In this document: one piece after another, positions 16,354-24,232 of the stretch
Layout of the letters: each line of letters opens with the position of its first letter
Position numbering within the stretch: position 1 is the first letter of the stretch
From: an uncultured Bacteroidales bacterium
GTDB lineage: Bacteria; Bacteroidota; Bacteroidia; Bacteroidales; UBA932
Assembly: GCA_900320795.1 (NCBI GenBank)
Contig: ONTQ01000012.1
Coordinates: forward strand, 1-42,235
Length of the DNA stretch: 42,235 bases
Direction: 5' to 3'
Translations under genes and position numbers: made by a program
Notes under the pieces: generated by a model
Seen by the model: the letters and a program-made list of their open reading frames with translations, nothing else
Databases searched by the model: none
What the model was told of the DNA's origin: nothing

Positions 16354-17111
16354 AGACCCAGGACTTCTTTCAGCACAAGGGGCTTGTTGGTGGTGATGAC
16401 ATCCACACCAAGCCCCTTTACATATTCCATGTCGGCCTTGCTGTCCACCGTCCATGCATTCACGCTCATCCCGAGTGCATGGGCGCGGGACACCCAGTCC
16501 GGATGCTTCTTGAAAACGCTGTAGTGGTAGTCAATCCCATTGATGCCGCTTGCATGCACCGTTTCCGGATCTTTGTTCCCCTCCAGGTACTGATTGCCGA
16601 AATCCGGTAGGTTTTTGGCAATCCATTCGCAGGCCTCGAAACTGAAGGAAATGAACATGACCCGGGATGGATCCAGCAGGTCATACAGGCGCAAGGCCTG
16701 GATGCAGCGCTGGACCAGGCGGATGGTGGACGAAACCGAAGCCTGGGTCTTGACTTCCAGCACCAGCATGCAGGAAGACTTTTTCCCCTGCTCCAGGTAT
16801 TCAAACAACGTGGGGATCTTCTCCCCGTTGGGAAGGTTGAACGCCAGGAGGTCCTGGTATTTGCTGGTCTGGATGGGAATTCCGTAGAAATCGCTGTCAT
16901 GGTTCACGACCACTATTTCATCGGCCGTGAGATGGACGTCGAACTCGCTGCCCCAGAAACCGTTTTCCTGGGCCAGGCGCAGCGAAGCGAGGGAATTCTG
17001 GGATTTGACGGCCTCGTCACACAGCCAGAAACCGCGGTGGGCGCAAATCTTCTGGGCCTGTCCCTGAAAACAGAGAAGAAGACCTAAAACAACAATACCG
17101 AGACGTTTCAT
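16350..17111 (-). CDS. Glycerophosphodiester phosphodiesterase, secreted
   Basis: 253 aa with a signal peptide ending near GQAQ. GDPD catalytic set: H25-R26-G27 in ICAHRGFW, E56 and D58 in GSEFDVHLTADE, and H71-D72 in VVNHDSDF; the later VLEVKTQ and the C-terminal VNAWTVDSKADMEYVKGLGVDVITTNKP are also typical. It hydrolyses glycerophosphodiesters to glycerol-3-phosphate and an alcohol in the periplasm, metal-dependently. It starts 4 nt after the ettA stop, so it is probably co-transcribed with it; no functional link is evident. Confidence 0.93.
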   Translation of the reverse strand: MKRLGIVVLGLLLCFQGQAQKICAHRGFWLCDEAVKSQNSLASLRLAQENGFWGSEFDVHLTADEIVVVNHDSDFYGIPIQTSKYQDLLAFNLPNGEKIPTLFEYLEQGKKSSCMLVLEVKTQASVSSTIRLVQRCIQALRLYDLLDPSRVMFISFSFEACEWIAKNLPDFGNQYLEGNKDPETVHASGINGIDYHYSVFKKHPDWVSRAHALGMSVNAWTVDSKADMEYVKGLGVDVITTNKPLVLKEVLGL

Positions 17112-17115
17112 AGCG

Positions 17116-18795
17116 TTATTCCATTAATTTCTTGTATTTGAAGCGCTTGGGCTCTGCGTCAGGACCCAGGCGCATCTTGCGGTTGGCCTCGTACTCCTGA
17201 TAGTTGCCTTCAAAGAAGACCACCTTTCCCTCTCCCTCATAAGCGAGGATGTGGGTGGCGATACGGTCCAGGAACCAGCGGTCGTGGCTCACCACCACGG
17301 CGCAGCCGGCGAAGTTCTCCAAACCCTCCTCCAGGGCGCGGATGGTGTTTACGTCCACGTCGTTGGTGGGTTCGTCCAGCAGGAGCACGTTGCCTTCGTC
17401 CTTCAGGGTGAGCGCCAGGTGCAGGCGGTTGCGTTCGCCGCCGGAAAGCACGCCGCAGCGTTTTTCCTGATCGGCCCCGGAGAAGTTGAAGCGGGACACC
17501 CAGGCACGGGCGTTCACATCCTTGCCGCCCATGCGCACCCATTCGGAATTGCCGGCGATGGTCTCGTAAACGGTCTTGTCCGGGTCGATGGAACGGTGCT
17601 GCTGGTCCACGTAGGAGATTTTCACCGTTTCTCCGATTTCGATGCTGCCGGAATCCGGCTGCTCGATGCCCATGATCAGGCGGAACAGCGTGGTTTTGCC
17701 GGCGCCGTTGGGGCCGATGACGCCCACAATGCCTGCCGGGGGCAGTTCGAAACTCAGGTGCTCGAAGAGCAGTTTGTCCCCATAGGCCTTGGACACATCG
17801 TTGAACACGATGACCTTGTTGCCCAGGTGCGGGCCGTTGGGAATATAGATTTCCAGGTTGGCTTCCTTTTGTTTGGTGTCGGCCGATGCCAGTTTTTCGT
17901 AAGCGCCGAGACGGGCTTTCTGTTTGGCCTGGCGGGCCTTCGGGGCCATCCGCACCCACTCCAGTTCCCGCTCCAGGGTCTTGCGCCGCTTGGATTCCTG
18001 CTTCTCTTCCAGCGCCAGGCGCTTGGTCTTCTGCTCCAGCCAGGAAGAATAATTGCCTTTCCAGGGGATGCCTTCCCCGCGGTCCAGTTCCAGAATCCAG
18101 CCCGCCACATTGTCCAGGAAGTAACGGTCGTGCGTGACGGCAATCACCGTACCCTTGTACTGTTGCAGATGGGCTTCCAGCCACTGGATGGATTCGGTGT
18201 CCAGGTGGTTGGTGGGTTCGTCCAGCAAGAGTACGTCAGGCTCTTGCAGAAGCAGGCGGCACAGAGCCACCCGACGGCGCTCACCGCCGGAAAGTTCCTT
18301 GATTCTCTGATCCGATGGAGGACATTGCAGGGCATCCATGGCCCTTTCCAGTTTGGAATCGATCTCCCACCCGTTCACATGCTCGATCTGCTCGGTGAGT
18401 TCACCCTGCCGCTCGATGAGACGGTTCATCTCATCATCGTCCATGGGCTCCATGAACTTCATGGATATCTCGTTGTATTCGGCCAGGATGTCCATCACGG
18501 GCTGTACCCCCTCCTGAACCACCTCCAGCACCGTTTTCTCCGGATCCATCTGCGGTTCCTGCTCCAGGTATCCCACGGAATAGCCCGGGGCCCATACCAC
18601 CTCTCCCTTGTAGGATTTCTCCACCCCAGCGATGATTTTCAGCAAGGTGGACTTGCCGGACCCGTTGAGGCCGATGATGCCGATCTTGGCACCATAGAAA
18701 AAGCCCAGGTAAATGTCTTTCAGGATAACTTTGTTGTTGTGCGGGAGGATTTTGCTCACCCCGTTCATGGAAAAGATGATTTTCTCGTCGGCCAT
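17116..18795 (-). CDS. ettA: Energy-dependent translational throttle protein EttA (ABC-F)
   Basis: 559 aa, the usual EttA length, with two ABC domains and no membrane segments. Domain 1: Walker A GLNGSGKST, signature LSGGERRRVALCRLLL, Walker B LLLDEPTNHLD. Domain 2: GPNGAGKTT, LSGGERNRLHLALTL, LLLDEPTNDVD. Between them are the arm region (VNGWEIDSKLERAMDAL) and the P-site tRNA-interaction motif (RELEWVRMAPKARQAKQKAR) that mark the EttA subfamily. It binds the ribosomal E site and gates the first elongation step according to ATP/ADP. A TATCTTTG box lies 17 nt upstream. Confidence 0.96.
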   Translation of the reverse strand: MADEKIIFSMNGVSKILPHNNKVILKDIYLGFFYGAKIGIIGLNGSGKSTLLKIIAGVEKSYKGEVVWAPGYSVGYLEQEPQMDPEKTVLEVVQEGVQPVMDILAEYNEISMKFMEPMDDDEMNRLIERQGELTEQIEHVNGWEIDSKLERAMDALQCPPSDQRIKELSGGERRRVALCRLLLQEPDVLLLDEPTNHLDTESIQWLEAHLQQYKGTVIAVTHDRYFLDNVAGWILELDRGEGIPWKGNYSSWLEQKTKRLALEEKQESKRRKTLERELEWVRMAPKARQAKQKARLGAYEKLASADTKQKEANLEIYIPNGPHLGNKVIVFNDVSKAYGDKLLFEHLSFELPPAGIVGVIGPNGAGKTTLFRLIMGIEQPDSGSIEIGETVKISYVDQQHRSIDPDKTVYETIAGNSEWVRMGGKDVNARAWVSRFNFSGADQEKRCGVLSGGERNRLHLALTLKDEGNVLLLDEPTNDVDVNTIRALEEGLENFAGCAVVVSHDRWFLDRIATHILAYEGEGKVVFFEGNYQEYEANRKMRLGPDAEPKRFKYKKLME

Positions 18796-18812
18796 AGCGT
18801 ATGTGGTTTCTG

Positions 18813-18820
18813 CAAAGATA
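18813..18820 (-). promoter_or_regulatory. Bacteroidetes -7 box (TATCTTTG) for ettA
   Basis: Exact TAnnTTTG match on the minus strand, 17 nt before the ettA ATG at 18795. It shows that ettA-GDPD is transcribed separately from the GH3 gene upstream. Confidence 0.6.
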
Positions 18821-18827
18821 ACAAAAA

Positions 18828-19063
18828 TCAGTAGATCTCCCGATACTCCATATCCCAGGGCATCATGCGGCTGGGGAAAGCGGCGATTCTGAACGTCGTA
18901 CAGCCATAAGGGAAGAGGTCCAGGGTGACCTCACGACCGGCGTCATTCCCCTCTTCCGTCCAATAGGCGGGCGGTGTACGGTTGAATGTCTGAGCCTCCA
19001 AGGACCCCGTTGCCAGCAACAGCAGCAAAGAGAAATCAATCGTCGCCTCTTCGTATGATTCAA
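18828..19063 (-). pseudogene. Degraded secreted-protein gene remnant (signal peptide joined to a glycosidase-like C-terminus)
   Basis: Just after the GH3 gene. A TTG at 19063-19061, overlapping the GH3 stop as TTGA, opens a short frame NHTKRRRLISL. A one-base shift in the following CTCTTTGCTG run gives LLLLLATGSLEAQ, which together would be a good signal peptide. The same shifted frame continues into TFNRTPPAYWTEEGN and VTLDLFPYGCTTFRIAAFP, then stops at 18828-18830. The last part resembles C-terminal tails of secreted Bacteroidales glycosidases. The simplest reading is a former gene of the GH3 operon that lost its middle and acquired a frameshift. The match is by pattern only; the parent family is uncertain. 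Confidence 0.45.
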
Positions 19064-21282
19064 AGGGTAAAGGGAACATCGGCCCGGATATCGGCGGAAG
19101 AACAGCCCAGAAGGGCATGGAATTCTCCGGGTTCAGCCACCCAGGCATGGGTTGCGGCATCGAAGAAACTCAAATCTTCCCGCGTCAGCGTGAACTGGAC
19201 GCTACGGGTCTCTCCGGGCTGCAAAAACACCTTTTCGAAGCCTTTGAGTTCCTTGGCCGGACGCGGAAGCGAGGCTTCCGTATCACGGATGTATAACTGG
19301 ACCACTTCCGCACCGGGAACGTCACCCGCATTCCTGATCCGGGCCGATACCTTCCAGCCGTCACCGGAACGCTTCACCGATGCATCAGACAATTCAAATG
19401 TCGTGTAACTGAGTCCATGGCCGAAGGGATACTGTACGGCAATGCCGTGGGTGTCGTACCAGCGGTATCCAATGAAAACACCTTCGTCATAGTATTCCTG
19501 CCACCACTGTTTTCCCTCTTCCCGGATGCCGGGATACTGCCTCTCGGTCCTGATCGGACCGTCGGAAAGGGCCAGCGGCATGGTGAAAGGCAGTTTTCCG
19601 GAAGGATTCACCTTTCCGGTGAGCACATCCACCAAGGCGTGGCCGCTCTCGGAACCGCCATACCAACCCTGTACGATAGCATTCGCACGGGAAGCCCAGG
19701 GCATCGCCACCGGGGAACCCGAAATATTAACCACCACCAAGGGTTTTCCAGTCGCGGCCAGCGCTTCGATCAGGGCATCCTGTCCATAAGGAAGTACGAT
19801 ATCCGAACGGTCGGTTCCTTCATTGTCCTGCCCCGAGCTTTTGTTCAGACCGCCGATATACAAGATGCAGGACGCATCGGCAGCGGCCGATACGGCATCG
19901 GAAAGAAGCTGTTCCGCACTCCTGCTGTCATTGAGATTCTGCCCAGTGATCACCTTATTGTAATCGGTGGTAGTGTCTCCCACATAACCGCGTTCCCACA
20001 CGACGGCAGCCTTGCCGTCAAAAGCTTCGTGCAAGGCATCAAGGGGAATCACTTCATACTTTGTCTTGAGATTGGAACTGCCGCCCCCGACAACCATCAT
20101 CTTATAGGCATTTTCTCCTACGACCAACAGTTTTCCACCCTGAGGGACCTGCAGCGGCAGAATCCCGTCATTTTTGAGGAGCACGACACCATCGGCCGCT
20201 ATCTGGCGGGCGGCAGCGAAATGCTCCGGAGAAGCGAAACTTCCAAAATGGGGCTCAGCAGCCATGGAAGTCCGGAAGACGGTGCGGAGAATACGGCTCA
20301 CCTTGTCGTCCAGGCCTTCTTCCGTAGCACGGCCGTCCCGAAGGCGTTCCAGGTAAGGACGGGCCAGGTGATAATGGCTATAACTGCCGGATGCGGCACC
20401 CCGGAGCCCGTTGGTCCAGGTTCCCATTTCGATGTCCAGCCCATTGGTCACGGCCTCGTTATCATCCCGGCAACCGCCCCAGTCACTGATTACGACGCCG
20501 TCGAACCCCCATTCCCCTTTGAGAATATCGCAAAGAAGCCTTTTATTGTGGCAGTTGAACTGACCATTGTACAGGTTATATGATCCCATGACAGCCCAGG
20601 CGCCGCCTTCCGTCACGGCTGCCTTGAAGGCCGGGAGATAAATCTCATAGAGGGTACGGTCATCCACGATCGAGTTGGTGGCTGTCCGGCGGATTTCCTG
20701 GTTGTTCATGGCAAAATGCTTCACACAGGCAGCCACACCATTAGACTGAACCCCCTGCACATAAGGAACCACCAGCTGACCGGCCAGATACGGATCTTCA
20801 CCCATATACTCAAACGTGCGTCCGTTGAGCGGAGTGCGCCCCATGTTGATGCCCGGGCCCAGCAGGATATCTTTTTTCCGATAACGCGCCTCTGCGCCGA
20901 TGCAGTCTCCATACAGGCGTGCCAGATCCCTGTTCCAGGTTGCAGCCAGGTTTACAAGGGCGGGAAACGCAGTACAGGAGTCATTGGTCCATCCTGCCTG
21001 GTCCCACTCGTCCCACAAAACCTCGGGACGGATGCCGTGCGGGCCATCGCTGTGCCAAATATCCGGGATTCCCAGACGGGGCACACCGGCCGATGAGAAT
21101 TTGGACTGGGCATGGGTCATGGCTACCTTTTCTTCCAGAGTCATTCTTTCCAGGGCATCCTGGACGCGTGCCTCCAGGGGTTGTGAACGGTCCAGATAGA
21201 CCGGCTGTGAGGTCTTCGGGGCACAGGCTGCACCCAACACAAGGACCATACTGATGAAAAACAGGCTATAACGGCTTTTCAT
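19060..21282 (-). CDS. Glycoside hydrolase family 3 beta-glycosidase, lipoprotein
   Basis: 740 aa. Lipoprotein signal with lipobox LGAAC. GH3 N-terminal TIM barrel with GPHGIRPE, GINMGRTPLNGRTFEYMGEDPYLAG, the substrate-binding KHFAMNNQE and the nucleophile aspartate in GVVISDWGG. The C-terminal alpha/beta sandwich begins near LLKNDGILPLQ. The fibronectin-III-like domain near the end includes YPFGHGLSYTTFE and VVQLYIRD. These enzymes release glucose, xylose or related sugars from beta-linked oligosaccharides at the cell surface or in the periplasm. Monocistronic apart from the remnant downstream. Substrate cannot be fixed from sequence. Confidence 0.93.
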   Translation of the reverse strand: MKSRYSLFFISMVLVLGAACAPKTSQPVYLDRSQPLEARVQDALERMTLEEKVAMTHAQSKFSSAGVPRLGIPDIWHSDGPHGIRPEVLWDEWDQAGWTNDSCTAFPALVNLAATWNRDLARLYGDCIGAEARYRKKDILLGPGINMGRTPLNGRTFEYMGEDPYLAGQLVVPYVQGVQSNGVAACVKHFAMNNQEIRRTATNSIVDDRTLYEIYLPAFKAAVTEGGAWAVMGSYNLYNGQFNCHNKRLLCDILKGEWGFDGVVISDWGGCRDDNEAVTNGLDIEMGTWTNGLRGAASGSYSHYHLARPYLERLRDGRATEEGLDDKVSRILRTVFRTSMAAEPHFGSFASPEHFAAARQIAADGVVLLKNDGILPLQVPQGGKLLVVGENAYKMMVVGGGSSNLKTKYEVIPLDALHEAFDGKAAVVWERGYVGDTTTDYNKVITGQNLNDSRSAEQLLSDAVSAAADASCILYIGGLNKSSGQDNEGTDRSDIVLPYGQDALIEALAATGKPLVVVNISGSPVAMPWASRANAIVQGWYGGSESGHALVDVLTGKVNPSGKLPFTMPLALSDGPIRTERQYPGIREEGKQWWQEYYDEGVFIGYRWYDTHGIAVQYPFGHGLSYTTFELSDASVKRSGDGWKVSARIRNAGDVPGAEVVQLYIRDTEASLPRPAKELKGFEKVFLQPGETRSVQFTLTREDLSFFDAATHAWVAEPGEFHALLGCSSADIRADVPFTL

Positions 21283-21310
21283 ACTGTGTTGTACTGTGGT
21301 ATTTATAATG

Positions 21311-21318
21311 TAAAGATA
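21311..21318 (-). promoter_or_regulatory. Near-consensus -7 box (TATCTTTA) for the GH3 gene
   Basis: Minus-strand TATCTTTA differs from TAnnTTTG by the last base, 28 nt before the ATG at 21282. A TTTG (plus-strand CAAA at 21341-21344) lies 22 nt further upstream, slightly off the usual 19-nt spacing. Confidence 0.4.
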
Positions 21319-21344
21319 CGATTATTTTTTTACTGTATATCAAA

Positions 21345-22688
21345 TTACACCTGCTTGACCACCCGTTTCGAGGAAGAGATGGCCCCCACGGGGCAGACAA
21401 GGCGGCAGAGGTGGCAGCCTATGCACTTGGCGGCTTCGAACTTGGGATAGACAATGGTGGTGCGGTCCAGGTCGGACGGAAGTTGGAACTGCGGCAGGCG
21501 CCCGCCCACCAGGTCGGAGAGATTCTCCACGCCCTTATCGGCCATATAATTCTGCAAGCCTGCGACAAGGTCATCGATGATGCGGTAGCCATACTGCATC
21601 ACGGCCGTGCACACTTGCACGTTCCGGCACCCCACTTGGATGAACTCCAGCGCATCTTTCCAGGTCTCAATGCCACCCACGCCACTGAAATGGATTCCTT
21701 TTATCATCGGATGCAGCACCATGGACAGGATATGGCGGAGAGCGATGGGCTTGACGGCCCTGCCGGAGTAACCGGAACCGGTCTGGCTGCCACTCACCTC
21801 CGAGCCATCTCCCAGCGTGATGCTCTTGATGGTATTGATGGCCGATATGGCATCGGCCCCGCCGAAGAAAGCGGCCATACCCGGCTCGGAGATATGGGTG
21901 ATATTGGGTGTCATCTTGGGAATGACGGGGATGTTGACGCTCCGCTTGACATAGGCCGTGAAGAAGGTCACGAGTTCCGGATCCTGTCCCACGTCGCAGC
22001 CCATGCCCGCCTGACGCATCTGCGGGCAGGAGAAATTGAGTTCGACGGCATCGCAGCCAGCCGCCTCGGCCTGCCTGGCAAGTTCCGTCCACTCCTCCTC
22101 ATTCTGCCCCATGATGGAGGCAATGACAATCTTGGAGGGATAATCCTGCTTCAGGCGCCGCAGGATGTCAAAATCCATGTCCTCCGGATTCTCGCTGAGT
22201 TGCTCCATGTTCCGGAATCCGAAGAAGTCACCGTGCCGGCCTTTGACGTAAACGGCGTCGAAGCGGGGCGATACTTCCCGGATCTCCTGCTTGCAGATGG
22301 TCTTGTAGAATACACCGGCCCATCCGGCGTCGAAGGCCCGCGACACCATCTCATAATTGGTACACACGGCCGATGAAGCCAGAAAAAAAGGATTCTCACA
22401 GTGAAGGCCGCAGAAGTCGATTTCCAGGCTCGGAAGAGGCCTCGGCGTCACCTCCGGGAGCGCCTTCACCATCTCACGGATACGGATGGGACGGTCTGGA
22501 TGGATGCAGGATTCTTCCGCAGCGGCAAGGTCCTCCTCCCGGCAATCTTTGACAAATTGGCGGGCAATGGCCTGGTTACCAAAGCGGACAGCGCGGACAG
22601 CCCTTGCCGGGTCTCCGTTCCTGCAAGACTTGCTACAGGGAGCATCGGCACATAAAAGGCAGCGGGATGCTTCTTCGAGGATATTCAT
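21345..22688 (-). CDS. preA: Dihydropyrimidine dehydrogenase PreA-like protein with an added N-terminal Fe-S domain
   Basis: 447 aa. Residues 1-60 carry EASRCLLCADAPCSKSC and DPARAVRAVRFGN, a shortened form of the N-terminal Fe-S domain normally found in PreT or the start of eukaryotic DPD (Cys10, 13, 18, 22 and more at 49, 61). From about residue 85 comes a dihydroorotate-dehydrogenase-like FMN barrel with ELNFSCPQM, GSGYSGRAVKPIALRHI and GIHFSGVGGIETWKDALEFI. A C-terminal 4Fe-4S motif CIGCHLCRLVCP follows; only one CxxCxxCxxxC set is evident. PreA reduces uracil or thymine together with the NAD-binding PreT, which is not next door. Electron donor and substrate are therefore open. Cytosolic. 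Confidence 0.85.
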   Translation of the reverse strand: MNILEEASRCLLCADAPCSKSCRNGDPARAVRAVRFGNQAIARQFVKDCREEDLAAAEESCIHPDRPIRIREMVKALPEVTPRPLPSLEIDFCGLHCENPFFLASSAVCTNYEMVSRAFDAGWAGVFYKTICKQEIREVSPRFDAVYVKGRHGDFFGFRNMEQLSENPEDMDFDILRRLKQDYPSKIVIASIMGQNEEEWTELARQAEAAGCDAVELNFSCPQMRQAGMGCDVGQDPELVTFFTAYVKRSVNIPVIPKMTPNITHISEPGMAAFFGGADAISAINTIKSITLGDGSEVSGSQTGSGYSGRAVKPIALRHILSMVLHPMIKGIHFSGVGGIETWKDALEFIQVGCRNVQVCTAVMQYGYRIIDDLVAGLQNYMADKGVENLSDLVGGRLPQFQLPSDLDRTTIVYPKFEAAKCIGCHLCRLVCPVGAISSSKRVVKQV

Positions 22689-22695
22689 AAAAAGA

Positions 22696-22730
22696 GTATT
22701 TTAACGTAGCAAGATAGGTATTTTTTAACG
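22696..22730. promoter_or_regulatory. Direct repeat upstream of preA, possible operator
   Basis: GTATTTTAACG (22696-22706) is repeated as GTATTTTTTAACG (22718-22730), about two helical turns apart, just before the preA start at 22688. The spacing suits a dimeric regulator. No binding protein is known. Confidence 0.3.
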
Positions 22731-22767
22731 CATTCGCAAACCCGGAGTGCACGCTGGATTTTTTTTG

Positions 22768-22775
22768 TATATTTG
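22768..22775 (+). promoter_or_regulatory. Bacteroidetes -7 box (TATATTTG) for the aldehyde dehydrogenase gene
   Basis: Exact TAnnTTTG match, 41 nt before the ATG at 22817, giving a normal leader of about 35 nt. A run of T precedes it. Confidence 0.6.
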
Positions 22776-22816
22776 AACACGAAAACCATCGAATGAGAAT
22801 ACAGGAATAAAAGTCC

Positions 22817-24199
22817 ATGGAAAATACAAGCGCAGAAAGAATTCAGGAACTGGTAGAGAAGCAGCGGGCATTCTATGCCACGGGCATCACCCGTGACGTT
22901 GCCTGGCGCAAACAGCAGTTGAAGGCCTTCAAAGCAGGTTTGCAGAAGTGGGAAAAACCGCTCTGCGATGCCCTGTGGGCCGATTTGCACAAGAGTTATG
23001 AAGAAGCCTTCATGACGGAAATCGGCCTGGTGTATGGAGAGATTTCGGAGGCGGTCAAGAAGGTGGACAGATGGGCGCGGCGCAAGCACTGTCCCACGCC
23101 GCTCACCGGAATGCCGTCATCCAGTTACATTGTGCGCGAACCGCTGGGCTGCACGCTCATCGTCAGCCCCTGGAACTACCCCGTGCAGTTGTTGCTGAAC
23201 CCGCTTGTGGGGGCCATTTCCGCCGGCTGCACGGCCATCCTCAAGCCTTCGCCCTATGTGCCGGAAGTGTCCCGGGTGATTGAAGAGTTTATTGCCGATA
23301 CCTTCCCGGAAGCGTACATAGCCGTGGTGCAGGGCAACCGCGTGGTGAACGGTGAACTGTTCAAGCACCGTTATGACCTGGTTTTCCTCACCGGGAGTCC
23401 CTCCCTGGGAAAAATTGCCATGGCGGCACAGGCGCAGTACCTGACGCCGATGGTGCTGGAACTGGGCGGCAAGAGTCCCTGCATCGTGGACAAGGACGCC
23501 AACCTCACACTGGCCGCACGCCGCATCGCCTGGGGCAAATGCCTCAACAGCGGCCAAACCTGTATCGCTCCGGATTACCTCTTCCTGCACGAGGATATCA
23601 AGGACGCCTTTGTGGATGCCTTCAAGCACGAACTCGCGGGCCTTTACCCGGGCGGAACGGAGCAGTCCCGGTTCTTCGTCCATATTGTGAAAGACAGCGC
23701 CTTCGACCGGCTGACAGCTTACCTGAAGGACGGGAGAATCATTGCCGGAGGCCATTATGACAAGGAAAAACGGTGGATTGAGCCTACCCTGCTGGACGGG
23801 GTTTCGCCGGATGCGCCCGTGATGCAGGAGGAGATATTCGGTCCCATTTTCCCCATCCTTCCCTTCAAGGACCGGCAGGATGTGGCAGATTTTGTAAACC
23901 GCCGCGAAAAACCGCTGGCCTTCTATTATTTCGGCAAAGGGGCCGATGGCTGGGACATCATCGGGAAAACCACGTCCGGCGGCGCCTGCATCAACGACAC
24001 GATCATGCACATCGCCAACAGCAAGATTCCCTTCGGGGGCGTGGGCAACTCCGGCATGGGCAGCTACCATTCCGAGCGCAGTTTCCTGGCCTTCAGCCAT
24101 GAGCGCAGCGTGGTAAAGACTCCTACCTGGGCCGACCTGAAATTCCGCTACATGCCATACCGGATGTTCAAGTTGGTGAAATGGATGTTGCTGCACTAG
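22817..24199 (+). CDS. Aldehyde dehydrogenase, class 3-like
   Basis: 460 aa, the length of ALDH3-type enzymes, which lack the N-terminal extension of ALDH1/2. Rossmann/NAD region with IVSPWNYPVQLLLNPLVGAISAGC, general-base Glu215 in LELGGKSP and nucleophile Cys249 in NSGQTCIAPDY. EEIFGPIFPILPF and PFGGVGNSGMGSYH are also standard. C-terminus YMPYRMFKLVKWMLLH is amphipathic or hydrophobic, as in fatty-aldehyde dehydrogenases that touch the membrane. It oxidises medium- or long-chain or aromatic aldehydes to acids with NAD(P)+. It has its own promoter and precedes polA by 33 nt with no functional link evident. Confidence 0.92.
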   Translation: MENTSAERIQELVEKQRAFYATGITRDVAWRKQQLKAFKAGLQKWEKPLCDALWADLHKSYEEAFMTEIGLVYGEISEAVKKVDRWARRKHCPTPLTGMPSSSYIVREPLGCTLIVSPWNYPVQLLLNPLVGAISAGCTAILKPSPYVPEVSRVIEEFIADTFPEAYIAVVQGNRVVNGELFKHRYDLVFLTGSPSLGKIAMAAQAQYLTPMVLELGGKSPCIVDKDANLTLAARRIAWGKCLNSGQTCIAPDYLFLHEDIKDAFVDAFKHELAGLYPGGTEQSRFFVHIVKDSAFDRLTAYLKDGRIIAGGHYDKEKRWIEPTLLDGVSPDAPVMQEEIFGPIFPILPFKDRQDVADFVNRREKPLAFYYFGKGADGWDIIGKTTSGGACINDTIMHIANSKIPFGGVGNSGMGSYHSERSFLAFSHERSVVKTPTWADLKFRYMPYRMFKLVKWMLLH

Positions 24200-24218
24200 G
24201 CAATCCGAAAATATTTCG

Positions 24219-24226
24219 TACCTTTG
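24219..24226 (+). promoter_or_regulatory. Possible -7 box (TACCTTTG) for polA
   Basis: Exact TAnnTTTG match but only 6 nt before the polA ATG at 24233, which would make the mRNA leaderless or nearly so. It also argues against the in-frame TTG at 24224, which lies inside the box. It may be chance, with polA read through from the ALDH promoter. Confidence 0.4.
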
Positions 24227-24232
24227 AAGGAT

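Noticed and set aside
17251-18834. A 527-codon plus-strand frame opposite ettA
   Set aside because: Antisense shadow; the minus strand encodes a textbook ABC-F protein.
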